DNA of 64,000 nucleotides, from the NCBI RefSeq assembly GCF_004000945.1, contig NZ_BIMF01000004.1, forward strand, positions 310,001-374,000. Reading direction: 5' to 3'. Positions 44,571-54,377 of this stretch are shown here, piece after piece (within the stretch, counting starts at the first letter, position 1; each line of letters opens with the position of its first letter). The notes beneath the pieces were generated by a model that saw nothing but the letters and a program-made list of their open reading frames with translations, ran no database searches and had not been told where the DNA came from. Source of the stretch: Paenibacillus lautus NBRC 15380 (GTDB lineage Bacteria > Bacillota > Bacilli > Paenibacillales > Paenibacillaceae). Position numbers and translations under genes: made by a program.

Positions 44571-44744
44571 CTAAAACTTTCTCTTACGAGCAGCCTCGGA
44601 CTTTTTCTTGCGCTTTACGCTTGGCTTTTCATAATGCTTGCGTTTCTTCACTTCAGCCAATACGCCATCTTTAGCAATGGAACGCTTGAAGCGACGAAGT
44701 GCAGCATCAATTGTCTCGTTTTTGCGAACTTTAGTTTCAGACAC
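44571..44744 (-). CDS. rpsU: 30S ribosomal protein S21
   Basis: S21 assists initiation on the 30S subunit. The 57-residue, very basic protein reads [21 protein letters not shown], then [27 protein letters not shown]. The GTG at 44744 is chosen because AGGGAGGG lies 7 bases upstream; an earlier frame start is ignored. It is in front of yqeY and shares a perfect consensus promoter with it. Confidence 0.97.
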   Translation of the reverse strand: MSETKVRKNETIDAALRRFKRSIAKDGVLAEVKKRKHYEKPSVKRKKKSEAARKRKF

Positions 44745-44803
44745 CAGTTTTCCCTCCCTCCGACCAGACCGTCCAAGAGCATTAACACGGTTCATCAAAC
44801 TTC

Positions 44804-44833
44804 ATTATAGGGCAAACGGAAATAAGGTGTCAA
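44804..44833 (-). promoter_or_regulatory. rpsU-yqeY promoter, perfect SigA consensus
   Basis: On the minus strand, TTGACA (44828-44833), 18-base spacer, TATAAT (44804-44809). Confidence 0.9.
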
Positions 44834-44928
44834 CCTTAGGCGTCTATTTTACGATAGTCGAAAGAATTGGAACAACCCCGCTGCGACATTGGACAGCGAG
44901 GCTGATCTATTTCTTCATTGGCCCGATA

Positions 44929-45288
44929 TTATGTATGAGCGGGCGAAATGCCTGTTAAAGCGCCTAAACGGCGACCGCCCATCAGATGATAGTGCACATG
45001 AAACACCGATTGTTCCCCATCGGGTCCGCAGTTGTTAATTAATCGGTAACCGCTCTCCGCAATGCCCAGCTTCGCAGCGGCTTCTTTAGCCGCTTTGTGC
45101 ATCTCGCCAATCAGCAGCAAATCTTCATCCTGAATATCGTTCATGGATGCGATATGCTTCTTGGGAATAATCAGGACATGAACCGGCGCCTCCGGATTAA
45201 TGTTTTGAAATACAAGCACCTTATCATTTTCGAGTACCTTCGTGGAAGGAAGCTCACCCTCTACGATTTTACAAAAAAGACAATCCAT
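44929..45288 (-). CDS. hinT: HIT family nucleotide hydrolase (HinT)
   Basis: HinT-type enzymes hydrolyse AMP-N linkages. The 119-residue protein starts DCLFCKIVEGELPSTKVLENDK, with IIPKKHIASMNDI, GYRLINNCGPDGEQSVFHVHYHLMGGRRLG containing the HIT motif H-x-H-x-H. ATG at 45288 has AAGGGG 9 bases upstream. The longer upstream frame reads through a promoter and is not real. It has its own promoter (TTGGAC-18-TATGAT). Confidence 0.95.
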   Translation of the reverse strand: MDCLFCKIVEGELPSTKVLENDKVLVFQNINPEAPVHVLIIPKKHIASMNDIQDEDLLLIGEMHKAAKEAAAKLGIAESGYRLINNCGPDGEQSVFHVHYHLMGGRRLGALTGISPAHT

Positions 45289-45322
45289 CACGGTTACCCC
45301 TTTCATACGTTTACATGCTTTT

Positions 45323-45352
45323 ATCATATAAGAAATTAGGCAATGCGTCCAA
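45323..45352 (-). promoter_or_regulatory. hinT promoter
   Basis: On the minus strand, TTGGAC (45347-45352), 18-base spacer, TATGAT (45323-45328), 35 bases upstream of the hinT ATG. Confidence 0.65.
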
Positions 45353-45375
45353 TAGATGACAATTAGGGACGACAC

Positions 45376-45488
45376 AAAAAAAAGAGAAGCACCCCTGGAA
45401 CGCAGCTGTCCAGTAAGGAGGCGCTTCATCACGAGAGCAAGGGAAAAGATAGGAATCTCTCATGATCAAGCGCCTGCCCGGTGCTTCT
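45376..45488 (-). terminator. Three-way-junction structured RNA ending in a U-run (sbcDC terminator)
   Basis: In the minus-strand RNA three helices meet. P1 closes 45480-45488 with 45385-45393 (9 pairs). P2 pairs 45468-45475 with 45419-45426 and, beyond a single mismatch, 45457-45466 with 45428-45437, with one U-G and a 19-base C/U-rich loop. P3 is CTGGA/TCCAG (45409-45413 with 45395-45399) with a CAGCTGCGT loop. U8 at 45376-45383 follows. It lies 82 bases after the sbcC stop. As a terminator it is far larger than needed, so it may also be a stable 3' RNA. Confidence 0.7.
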
Positions 45489-45569
45489 TATATATGTCGG
45501 CTTATCTGTACTATAACAGTGCCATGTTGCTGTTTCCGTGATTTAGATCACATTATCCATGGTTCGCTG

Positions 45570-48500
45570 CTACATCGATTCGATTGCAAGCTTCGAGCCC
45601 GCACCCGCTTGCTCTGCCGGCCGTACGACCAGCTTGCGCGGCAGACGCGCCCGAAGCTCGGGCACATGACTGATGATGCCAACGGTCAGCTTATCGGTAT
45701 GGAGCCGCTCAAGCGCGGTGATGACCGTTTCCAGCAGCTCCGGATCCAGCGTACCGAACCCTTCGTCGAGGAAAAAGAACTGCAGCGGATATTGCCCGCG
45801 CAGCTGAATTTGTGCCGAGAGTGCCAAAGCCAAGGCTAATGAGGTCAGGAATGTCTCGCCGCCGGATAATGTGGATACCGGACGCCGGACGCCGCCGTTG
45901 GCATCGTCCCGAATGACGAATCCTCCGCCGGAATCCACCTCAAGCGAGTAGCGCTGTTTGGTCAAGTAGCGAAGACGCTGGGAAGCCGACTGACTTACCT
46001 GCATCAGCTGTTCCTCCGCAATGTATTCAACAAACGCGTTTCCGCGCAAGCAGGACTGCAGTTTGGACAAGCGCTCGCTCTCCCGTTGAAGGCTAAGACG
46101 CTGCTCTTCCAATTCCATAAACCGGATGTGACGTTTATTCAGGTCTTCCAAGTCCCGCTCGGCTCGAGCCCTCGCCTGAAGAGCCTCCTCATCGGCTGTA
46201 CGGGCCGCCTGAAGCTCGGCTGAGCACCGTTCCCACTCCTCTTCATGAAAAGGGCTGGCGCCAAGCTTCTGTTCGACGTCGCGAAGTCTCAGCGTCCATT
46301 CCCGCTGACCTTCCCGGTGTGCTTTCACTAACTGTACACAACGTTCAATTTCTTCCGCGGTTAAACAGGCTTCCATGACGGCATGCTCCGTAGCGAACGG
46401 TGAGGCTGCCAGTTGGTTCTCCCAAGCAAGCTTGGCGGCTTGATGCTGCTCCTGCGCAGCTCTCTCAGCCTGTTCCGCAAGAGCCGCTTCCTTGGCTGCA
46501 TGCTGAGCCTTCTCTTCTGCCTTCCTGCACTCGCTTCTGGCTTGTTCAGCGGATTCCTTCAGCATCGTCATTCTGGTCCGGCATTCGCTCAGCAATTCCT
46601 CAGCCGACCGGTCACCAATCCATGCCTGAAGGCGCTCTTCTTTATCCTTCAGCCCCTCCGCCTTTCCTTCACGCTGCGCGTCCCATTGAATCAGCTGCTT
46701 CTCCAGCTCACGAAGCTGCTGCTCCAAGCGAAGGACGGCCTGCTTCTTCTCCTCAATAAATGGTACGCTGCGCTCAAGCCCTTCCTTAATCGACTCGGAT
46801 TCCGCATCCTTCTCCTGCATGAGCTGAAAACGGCCGGCTGCCTCCTCCAGAGAGAAATCCGGCTTGCCTTCCTGCCAGGAATTCAGAATGCCCTCAGCTT
46901 CTGCTTCCAGTCCTGCAAGCTGATCCCGCTGCTGGTTCCATATCATTTGACCATTCTCAAGCGCAGCGTTCTGTTTCATTAGCTCCTGCTGGCATGTAAA
47001 GAGGCTCTGCTGTACCTTGGACGCTTCCGTACGGCATTGCCCGATGGCAGCAGCCTGAGTTTCGGCTGCTTTCATGAGCCAGGCCGTATCGGAGGCAAGC
47101 CTTTCGACATCGTACGCTTTATCATCGGCAGGTATAGCTGACACTGCCGCTTCCATCCATCCGCGTTCCTGTTCCTGCCCGCCGGGTTTGACGGCAAGCA
47201 GGTCGTCATCTGCGTACGGCTCAATCTGCGAACGCGTTTGGCTTGCCAGCGCTTCCGCTTCGTTAAGCTGCCCCCGCAGGGTTAATCTGACCTCCTGGAT
47301 CTGATGAGTGATCTGCGTCAGCCGATCCATGCTCTCATCAAGATCATCTTCAGGCTGCCCTGATGAGGCAGCAGGGAGAGGATGATGTTCACTTCCGCAA
47401 ACCGGACAAGGCGCTCCTTCCTGAAGCTCGGCGGCCAGTGAAAGGGACAGCGCATGAAGCTGTTTGTCGCGAAGCGATTGGCTCATCGCCTGGTTTACAT
47501 GAGCTGCCGCGGCTGCCATCCGATCGGCAAACGACGAGGCTTCGGCTGCATCACGCTGCAAGCTGATAGCTTGCACGGAGAGCTGTATGTAGTGCCGTTG
47601 CAATTCTTGCTCCTGCTTCTGCAGGGCAATACGTGTTGCCTCTTGCTCCTTCAGCCTGCTCTCCTGCGACTTTAACTCGAGCTCAGCCTTTTGCTTCTGT
47701 CTGCCGGCTGACTCAAGCGCTTGAACCTTCTGCATCGCCATATGAAGCAACTGGCGATCACCAGAGCGAGTCTCAAGCCCTTTCAGCTTGTCCTGCAGCT
47801 CCTCCTGCCGCTTTCGCCCTCGTTCGAGCAGCTCCTGCTCCTTCTGCAGCTGGGCAGTTACCCCTTCAAGCTCTTTACGGGCATTCACTCGCTGTGCGTC
47901 GAGTCTAATCAGTTCGTCCCGTAATCCATCACGTTCCCGCTGCAATAAAACAGCTTGCTCCAGCTGCTGCTCCCGAAGCACCAGCTTCGGCTCCTCGGCC
48001 CGAAGGGCTGCCTGGGCTGCTTCATCCGCCTTTACAGCCTGCTCCGCCGCCTTCTGAGCGGATGCAGCTTGCGCGGTGAGTCCTTCGGCAATCTGCCGCC
48101 GATGATCCCAGGCCTTGCCGGATTCGCGCCATGCTTCAAGCGCAGGGAGAACAGCGGCTGCCGCCCCTGTCAGCTCAAGCCGTCGTTCCAGCTCCTTCAT
48201 CTCTTCCTCATGAAGGGCTAGTTCATCCAGCTTCCCCTGCAGCCGCCGTTTTTCCATATCCAGCTCACGGATTTTCCCCATAGCTTCATGGGCTTCCATG
48301 GCGGCCTGAAGAAGGCCCCGGGATGACGCCGCGTGTTTCTTGGCATCTTCCAGCACCGCAGTGGCTTCCGCCAAAGCTTCTTTCCCTGCACTGCCCAACC
48401 CCTGCTGTTCAGCTTCGACGGATTTCAGCGAACCCTCTGTATCCTTAACACGCCGGCTGAGCTTGATTGCGAGCTGGTCTCCGTACCGCTCCAAATGAAA

Positions 48501-49022
48501 CAGCCGCTGAAGCATCTGCCGACGCTCACTCCCCTTCAGGGAGAGGAATTCGGCGAACTTTCCTTGAGGAAGGACAACCGCGCGGGTAAAATCATCCATT
48601 TTCAGTCCAATTTTCTCTTCTACGCAGCGGGTGACTTCGGCCAGTTTATCCGCCATCACCTGATCCCCATCGGGAGTAACGTGGATAAAACGACTTATTG
48701 TATTGCTTATAGAGAGCTCGTTGACCCGTTTGAATCGGCGCTCTACCCGGTATCGTTCCAGCCCGGCAGCGGAAGACAACTCAAACGTAAAGGAGACGGA
48801 CAAGCTGTCCTCTGAATGGTTCATGATGCCCTGGGTTCCGTTAACCGCACGCTCCACCTTTCCGTACATGGCTAAAGTAATAGCATCCAGCAACGTGGAT
48901 TTCCCGCTTCCCGTCGGTCCGAAAATACCGAAGAGTCCGGTTTCGCACAACGTCTCAAAATCAATCTCCTGCGTATCTCGGTAACTCTGCAGTCCGGATA
49001 ACTTCAACAAGATCGGTTTCAT
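45570..49022 (-). CDS. sbcC: Exonuclease/structure nuclease subunit SbcC (Rad50-like)
   Basis: SbcC is the Rad50-type ATPase of the SbcCD nuclease, which opens hairpins and processes protein-blocked DNA ends. The 1150-residue protein has Walker A GPTGSGKST (35-43), two long antiparallel coiled-coil arms around a zinc hook CPVC (residues 539-542), then the ABC signature VSTLSGGETFLTS and Walker B FFFLDEGFGTLD near the C-terminus. The ATG directly follows the sbcD stop (TAG ATG), giving zero gap. It is the last gene of addB-addA-sbcD-sbcC. Confidence 0.97.
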   Translation of the reverse strand: MKPILLKLSGLQSYRDTQEIDFETLCETGLFGIFGPTGSGKSTLLDAITLAMYGKVERAVNGTQGIMNHSEDSLSVSFTFELSSAAGLERYRVERRFKRVNELSISNTISRFIHVTPDGDQVMADKLAEVTRCVEEKIGLKMDDFTRAVVLPQGKFAEFLSLKGSERRQMLQRLFHLERYGDQLAIKLSRRVKDTEGSLKSVEAEQQGLGSAGKEALAEATAVLEDAKKHAASSRGLLQAAMEAHEAMGKIRELDMEKRRLQGKLDELALHEEEMKELERRLELTGAAAAVLPALEAWRESGKAWDHRRQIAEGLTAQAASAQKAAEQAVKADEAAQAALRAEEPKLVLREQQLEQAVLLQRERDGLRDELIRLDAQRVNARKELEGVTAQLQKEQELLERGRKRQEELQDKLKGLETRSGDRQLLHMAMQKVQALESAGRQKQKAELELKSQESRLKEQEATRIALQKQEQELQRHYIQLSVQAISLQRDAAEASSFADRMAAAAAHVNQAMSQSLRDKQLHALSLSLAAELQEGAPCPVCGSEHHPLPAASSGQPEDDLDESMDRLTQITHQIQEVRLTLRGQLNEAEALASQTRSQIEPYADDDLLAVKPGGQEQERGWMEAAVSAIPADDKAYDVERLASDTAWLMKAAETQAAAIGQCRTEASKVQQSLFTCQQELMKQNAALENGQMIWNQQRDQLAGLEAEAEGILNSWQEGKPDFSLEEAAGRFQLMQEKDAESESIKEGLERSVPFIEEKKQAVLRLEQQLRELEKQLIQWDAQREGKAEGLKDKEERLQAWIGDRSAEELLSECRTRMTMLKESAEQARSECRKAEEKAQHAAKEAALAEQAERAAQEQHQAAKLAWENQLAASPFATEHAVMEACLTAEEIERCVQLVKAHREGQREWTLRLRDVEQKLGASPFHEEEWERCSAELQAARTADEEALQARARAERDLEDLNKRHIRFMELEEQRLSLQRESERLSKLQSCLRGNAFVEYIAEEQLMQVSQSASQRLRYLTKQRYSLEVDSGGGFVIRDDANGGVRRPVSTLSGGETFLTSLALALALSAQIQLRGQYPLQFFFLDEGFGTLDPELLETVITALERLHTDKLTVGIISHVPELRARLPRKLVVRPAEQAGAGSKLAIESM

Positions 49023-50201
49023 CTACGACTTCACCTCCATCCCGTCAGACTCCTCTTCCTCTACAAGCTCCAGAAACAAATCGACCAGATGATCCTCGGG
49101 CTCCGCCCCGCCGGTTTGCCGCTGGTAGAACTTTCGGAACAGGTCCGGCAGCGGCAGTCGGGAGCGCTCGCTCTCCAGCTCCAGCGCCTCCATCTCCGGG
49201 TAAACCGGACGGATGTGAACAATGCCGTCCCTGCTCTTTCGGAGTCGCTGAATGTCGGCAAGCCCCATGGCCTCCGTTAGGGATACCTCCAGATCTATGA
49301 AGGCTTCGGGATCGCGCCCTTCATCAAGCCAACGATACACTTCTTCCAAGCCGCCCTTGGCCTTCCAGCGAACAAGCGGGCGGCCGCTGCTAAGAAACAG
49401 CTCCTCGATCACGGGGGCTCCTCCTGGCGATACGTCAACCAGAGTCACCGATTTGGCCTGTCCCGCTTCCGAGAAGCTGTAGGCGAGAGGTGAACCGCTG
49501 TAGCGGATAATTCCCTCTCCTTTTACTGCCTGAGAACGATGCAGGTGACCAAGCGCCGTATAGGATGCGCCTACAGAGAGTGCCAACGGATCAACCGTGT
49601 ACGCTCCACCGACCTGAATCGGTCGCTCGGAATCGCTCTCGACGCCGCCAAGCACATAGATATGGCTCATGGCCAGATTGACCGTCTGCGGAGAAAAATC
49701 CCTTGCCATCATCCTCATCAGTTTTCCGACTCTCTCGCTATAGGCACGCCGGAGCTGATCCTCATCTCCATCGATGGAAAGCAGCTCGTTGAGCCTGGCC
49801 TCCGACGGATATGGGAGTGCTGCAATCTTGGCCGTTTCTCCGGTACGTGCCGCTGAAACAGTGATTGCATCGGCAACAGGGGTACCAATCAGGGTTATGC
49901 CCCTGGTTGCAACAAGCGGCGTGACCGATGCAACCCGTTCCGGCTGATCATGGTTGCCCGCAATGACCACCATAGGGCGCCCCCCCTCCGTAAGTCTGGC
50001 GGCCGCATCGTAAAACAACTGCTCTGCAGCCGCAGGCGGATTGACGGAATCATAAACGTCCCCCGCCATGAGGATCAGATCGGCCTGCTCTTCATCTGCC
50101 AGCTTAACCAGCTCATCCAAAAAGCGCTCCTGCTCTGCAAGCCTGCTCCGACCTTCGAGTGTGCGCCCCAGATGCCAGTCTCCGGTATGCAATATACGCA
50201 T
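49023..50201 (-). CDS. sbcD: Nuclease subunit SbcD (Mre11-like)
   Basis: SbcD is the Mre11-type nuclease subunit. The 392-residue protein has the metallophosphoesterase motifs GDWHLG at residues 7-12, DLILMAGDVYDSVNPP, VIAGNHDQPERV, MSHIYVLGG and TALGHLHRSQ, then a capping and SbcC-binding C-terminus. The ATG at 50201 has GAGGAG 7 bases upstream. It lies 52 bases after addA and is co-transcribed with the repair genes. Confidence 0.96.
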   Translation of the reverse strand: MRILHTGDWHLGRTLEGRSRLAEQERFLDELVKLADEEQADLILMAGDVYDSVNPPAAAEQLFYDAAARLTEGGRPMVVIAGNHDQPERVASVTPLVATRGITLIGTPVADAITVSAARTGETAKIAALPYPSEARLNELLSIDGDEDQLRRAYSERVGKLMRMMARDFSPQTVNLAMSHIYVLGGVESDSERPIQVGGAYTVDPLALSVGASYTALGHLHRSQAVKGEGIIRYSGSPLAYSFSEAGQAKSVTLVDVSPGGAPVIEELFLSSGRPLVRWKAKGGLEEVYRWLDEGRDPEAFIDLEVSLTEAMGLADIQRLRKSRDGIVHIRPVYPEMEALELESERSRLPLPDLFRKFYQRQTGGAEPEDHLVDLFLELVEEEESDGMEVKS

Positions 50202-50252
50202 CGCTAATCTCCTCTCCCGCTTCAAACTTCCAAATCAAACCAATAGAAATGA

Positions 50253-53200
50253 CTATAATTGAACGGCATGTCCCCCATCAAAAAAGTACAGCCATTTTTC
50301 ATGCACGGGCTCGTCTAAAATATCCTCCAAGGCCTTCGCATATAGATCCAGCTGAAAACGATACTGCTCTGCCAAGGCCGAAACGCCGCCGCGATGCTCC
50401 AGGACCCGGTCCGTTTTATAATCCAGCAGCACAAGTCTACCACCCTGCCTGAACAGGCAGTCCACAACCCCTTGGATCAGCACGGTTTCGTCCTGAAGGA
50501 GCTGCACATCCGGTGCTGCTTCGGCCGCTTGGTCCGAGATTTGGTCCATGAAAGCGAGCCCTTGGTATGCTTCAGCTGCCGGGAGTGCATATGAAAACGG
50601 CATCTCGCGCCAGACATCCTCTGCTGTCAGCAGCTGCTTCCCTACCTCGCAAGCGAACAGGCCGCTGATCTCCGTGGCTTCCACCGCGGCTGCCTGCTCA
50701 CCGGTTAAGATTTCTTTTTCCACAAGGTAGCGGATCGTGTCTTCAATCTCCGGCGTCGGTTCCGCGGCTCCCTCCAATCGTTCAAGAGGCACATGCTGCA
50801 TGATCGTATGATACACGGTTCCCCGTTCCGCGGGTGTCAGCTTTGTTGACTCCATAAATTTCGGCCGCCGCAAGCTTAGTGTGAAGGATGAGCCTGCCCC
50901 GATATTTTCCTTGCTCTGGCGTTTTACGGCCTGCTCCTCCAGCAGATCCAGGGAGGGGCTGTCCTGCAAGGCAAGCAGCTTCTTCATCTCCGTTACGGAC
51001 GTTTTGGCGGATATTTGGCTGACCGTTTCATAACGATATTTCCAAGACAAGCGCTCATAGATGCTTGCACGTTGACCATCTGTGCTTTTACCTTCCGCTT
51101 CGGCCATAGTAGCCAGCGGACCAACCGGCTCGAGCTTGCGCAGGGCATTCAGCTTAATCAACCGATCATCGCTATCCGCCTGCACGTCATCCTCAATGCC
51201 GGTCATGCCCTGCGCCAAGGATTCCGGCGTCTCAATCGAAATTATCCATTGCGATCGATCTTCCCTCAACACGCGTGAGCTCGTCTCCCCGGGTAATCCC
51301 GCCTTTTCGCGGAGCACACCTGCGGATGGATGGCGTATCACGGCCGGGCCGATCCAATCCAAGTAACTCCGGCCACGGGCAAGGACGTAATCCGGCAGAA
51401 GAAGCTCCGGGTTAAAATCGGCTTGTGCCCACACAGCCGCCTTCTTCGGCAAATCCTTCACCGTACCGACCAGGATCATTTTCTCTTTGGGCCGCGTAAG
51501 GGCAACATAGAGGACGCGCATCTCCTCAGCCAACAGCTCCAGCTGCGACCTGCGCCGGATCGCCAGATTAGGCAGCGTCGGGTAGCTAACGCGCATGCCT
51601 TCATCCACAAACTTCGGTCCAAAGCCAAGCTCCTTATGCATCAGGAATGGGGAGTTCAAATCCTGCTGGTTGAAATTTTTGGACAATCCCGCTACAAAAA
51701 CAACCGGGAATTCCAGCCCCTTGCTCTTGTGAATGGTCATCAGGCGCACTGCGTTGCCCTGACTTTCCGTACCGCCGGCCGTGCCGAGATCCCCGCCTCG
51801 CTCCCGGAGCCGGGAGATAAAGGTCAGGAATCGGAAGAGACCTCTGGAGGCGGTATCCTGTTCATACTGCACAGCCCGGTCATACAAGGCGGTCAGATTA
51901 CCCTGACGCTGCTTGCCGCCGGGCAGACCGCCAACCCAATCCAAATAACCGGTTTCGCTGTAAATTCGCCAGATCAGATCGCTCAAACTTCCTTGGCGCG
52001 CTTCCTGCCGCCAGCGCTGAAGCTGATCCATAAACAATCCAAGTTTTGAGCCCAGCTCCGGAGATATTTCGATATTCTGACTTTCCGCTGATAACGGAGC
52101 GTCCGAAAGAAGGCTGCCTGCCACGAGCTCATGACCTGCTGCTGCTTCGGCTAAGCCTTCCAGTTCTACGCCCGGTGTCCATTTGCCATCCACGAAGCCC
52201 ACAGAGCGTGCAGAATCCATGACCGGCGGGGCGACACTTAACGCGACTGCTGCCTTAAGCGCATCGTAGTAAGTCCCTTTGGCACACAGACGCACCTGTG
52301 CCATCTCTTCCTCGGATAATCCAAGTATGGGCGAACGCAATACGGAAGCCAGGGGAATATCCTGGCGGGGATTATCAATCACCTGCAGCAGCGATAAGAT
52401 GATCTCCACTTCCGTCGCCTGAAAGTATCCCTTGTTCTGCTCGCCGAACGCCGGAATGCCTTCCTGCCGCAGCTCCTCCATAATCAACGGTGCCCACACC
52501 ATGGCTGAGCGCAGCAAAATGACCATGTCTCCATATCCCGCGGGCCTCATCGATTTGAGTCCCTTATCGTACACCATAAGCGGCTTCCCGCTTTCGCCTG
52601 TCATCTCTCGGATTCTACGGGCAATGGCGCGTGCCTCCAGCTGGGCGGTTTCCATTTCAAGCGCCTCAACCTCAAGATGTACCCCATCGTCTTCGGAAGC
52701 CGATTCTTCGGGCTGCGCCTCCGTCCCTTTTCCAAGACGGTCGATCAGGAGTAATTCAGGGGTGTAAGGGTTCGTGCCACCCTGAACCTCCTGCTCCGGA
52801 AAGGAAGCGCCGCATACAAGCTCTGCCCGCTCGTCATAGGCAATCTCGGCTACGGATTCATTCATGATCTGCCGGAACAGCAAATTGACGGCATCCACTA
52901 CTTCCGTTCGACTGCGGAAATTACGGGCCAGATCAATCCGGATACCGGCTTGGGCAGTGCTTGCGTCAGAAGAAAACGTCTTATATTTATCGAGAAACAA
53001 TCCCGGCTCCGCCAAGCGGAACCGATAAATACTCTGCTTCACGTCTCCGACCATAAACCGGTTGCCCGGCATTTCCCGGGAGATCAATCGTACAATGTCT
53101 TCCTGTACGCTGTTCGTATCCTGGTATTCGTCCAACAGCACTTCATCAAACTGCTCGCGGTATTCCATGGCCGCATCGGAAGGCATCATATGGCCCGGCA

Positions 53201-54377
53201 CGGAATCGGGGTGGCGAAGAATATGGAGGCAGTAATGCTCAAGGTCATTAAAGTCGACCATACCTTTGGCCGCCTTGGCCTCCCGATATCGCTCGCTAAA
53301 AGCGATAACCGTCTCGGCCAGCTCCATCATCAACGGCGCTGCCGTGTGAAGTTCCTGCAAAAATTCCGATGCCGGACGGCCAAACAATGCACTTTTCAGC
53401 TCGTTGACGATTTTCTTCACGTTGTCGCGCAGTTCCTTAACCTGTTCCTGAAGCTCCGGCAGCACCTCATCCTTCCGGACGGATTTGAGCTTGCCGAAAG
53501 AAGCCTCGCGGAAAATGCCGTACAACGATTCCCACGGCGAAATATCGATGGCCTCAAGCAGGGAGGCGACCAGCCGCAAGTCGTCATCCAGATTATCCAC
53601 ATACGGTGCAGGCCCTCCCGGCTGCATGGCGATCGCCCTGGCTTGCTGCAGCAAGCCGGCCGCTCCATTCAAGGCCAACCGAGCATCCGCCAAAATGCTT
53701 TGAACCCATGGCGTTTGTCCGAGAGCCTCCGTATCTTGTACCTGGAAGCCGGCAGCCGTTTCCCTAAGCCAGTGTGCCGGCCATGAATGGCTGCGGGAGA
53801 AATCGTAGAGGCGCTGCACGAGACGGTACAGCGCGTCATCCGTGCGCTCGCCGCTGAACCAGTCCGCCAATCGCACAAAATGACTCTCCGGATCGCCCTC
53901 GGCCTCGCCGTATTTCTCCTCGAACAGCTCCTCCAGCATGTCCTGCCGCATTAAATCCGCCTCATGTTCATTCAGAATGCGGAATCCCGGATCCAGAGGT
54001 ATTAACTGATAATATCGCCGAATGACTTCCATGCAAAAGGAGTGCAGCGTCGTAATGGACGCCCTGCCAAGCAAAGCGAGCTGACGCCGGATATGCTCAT
54101 TGTCCGGATCCCGGTCCAGCTCACGGTCCAGCGCTTCTCTAATCCGCCCCCGCATTTCGGCAGCAGCGGCCTTGGTAAACGTAGCCACAAGAAGCCGGTC
54201 TACGCTGAACCCTGCGGAATCGTCGAGGATTTTGCGAATGATCCGTTCAACCAGCACGGCGGTCTTCCCTGAACCTGCTGCAGCTGCAACCAGCATGTCA
54301 TCGCCCGACATTGCGATGGCTTTCCACTGGTCGTCACTCCACATGCTGCCCTCGGGTTTTGCTATCATCTCTCTCAC
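50253..54377 (-). CDS. addA: AddA helicase-nuclease subunit
   Basis: AddAB (RecBCD analogue) resects double-strand breaks up to Chi sites and feeds RecA. The 1374-residue AddA has UvrD-type Walker A AAAAGSGKTAVLVERII, RLLVATFTKAAAAEMRGRI, the DEYQDTN motif II, QSIYRFRLAEPGLF, ARNFRSRTEVV, LMTIHKSKGLEFPVVF, LLAEEMRVLYVALTRPKE (motif VI) and a C-terminal RecB-family nuclease domain with GVVDCLFRQGGRLVLLDYKTD. Start GTG at 54377 overlaps the addB stop (GTGA), with GGAGGAG 7 bases upstream. ATG at 54368 is an alternative. Confidence 0.97.
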   Translation of the reverse strand: MREMIAKPEGSMWSDDQWKAIAMSGDDMLVAAAAGSGKTAVLVERIIRKILDDSAGFSVDRLLVATFTKAAAAEMRGRIREALDRELDRDPDNEHIRRQLALLGRASITTLHSFCMEVIRRYYQLIPLDPGFRILNEHEADLMRQDMLEELFEEKYGEAEGDPESHFVRLADWFSGERTDDALYRLVQRLYDFSRSHSWPAHWLRETAAGFQVQDTEALGQTPWVQSILADARLALNGAAGLLQQARAIAMQPGGPAPYVDNLDDDLRLVASLLEAIDISPWESLYGIFREASFGKLKSVRKDEVLPELQEQVKELRDNVKKIVNELKSALFGRPASEFLQELHTAAPLMMELAETVIAFSERYREAKAAKGMVDFNDLEHYCLHILRHPDSVPGHMMPSDAAMEYREQFDEVLLDEYQDTNSVQEDIVRLISREMPGNRFMVGDVKQSIYRFRLAEPGLFLDKYKTFSSDASTAQAGIRIDLARNFRSRTEVVDAVNLLFRQIMNESVAEIAYDERAELVCGASFPEQEVQGGTNPYTPELLLIDRLGKGTEAQPEESASEDDGVHLEVEALEMETAQLEARAIARRIREMTGESGKPLMVYDKGLKSMRPAGYGDMVILLRSAMVWAPLIMEELRQEGIPAFGEQNKGYFQATEVEIILSLLQVIDNPRQDIPLASVLRSPILGLSEEEMAQVRLCAKGTYYDALKAAVALSVAPPVMDSARSVGFVDGKWTPGVELEGLAEAAAGHELVAGSLLSDAPLSAESQNIEISPELGSKLGLFMDQLQRWRQEARQGSLSDLIWRIYSETGYLDWVGGLPGGKQRQGNLTALYDRAVQYEQDTASRGLFRFLTFISRLRERGGDLGTAGGTESQGNAVRLMTIHKSKGLEFPVVFVAGLSKNFNQQDLNSPFLMHKELGFGPKFVDEGMRVSYPTLPNLAIRRRSQLELLAEEMRVLYVALTRPKEKMILVGTVKDLPKKAAVWAQADFNPELLLPDYVLARGRSYLDWIGPAVIRHPSAGVLREKAGLPGETSSRVLREDRSQWIISIETPESLAQGMTGIEDDVQADSDDRLIKLNALRKLEPVGPLATMAEAEGKSTDGQRASIYERLSWKYRYETVSQISAKTSVTEMKKLLALQDSPSLDLLEEQAVKRQSKENIGAGSSFTLSLRRPKFMESTKLTPAERGTVYHTIMQHVPLERLEGAAEPTPEIEDTIRYLVEKEILTGEQAAAVEATEISGLFACEVGKQLLTAEDVWREMPFSYALPAAEAYQGLAFMDQISDQAAEAAPDVQLLQDETVLIQGVVDCLFRQGGRLVLLDYKTDRVLEHRGGVSALAEQYRFQLDLYAKALEDILDEPVHEKWLYFFDGGHAVQL

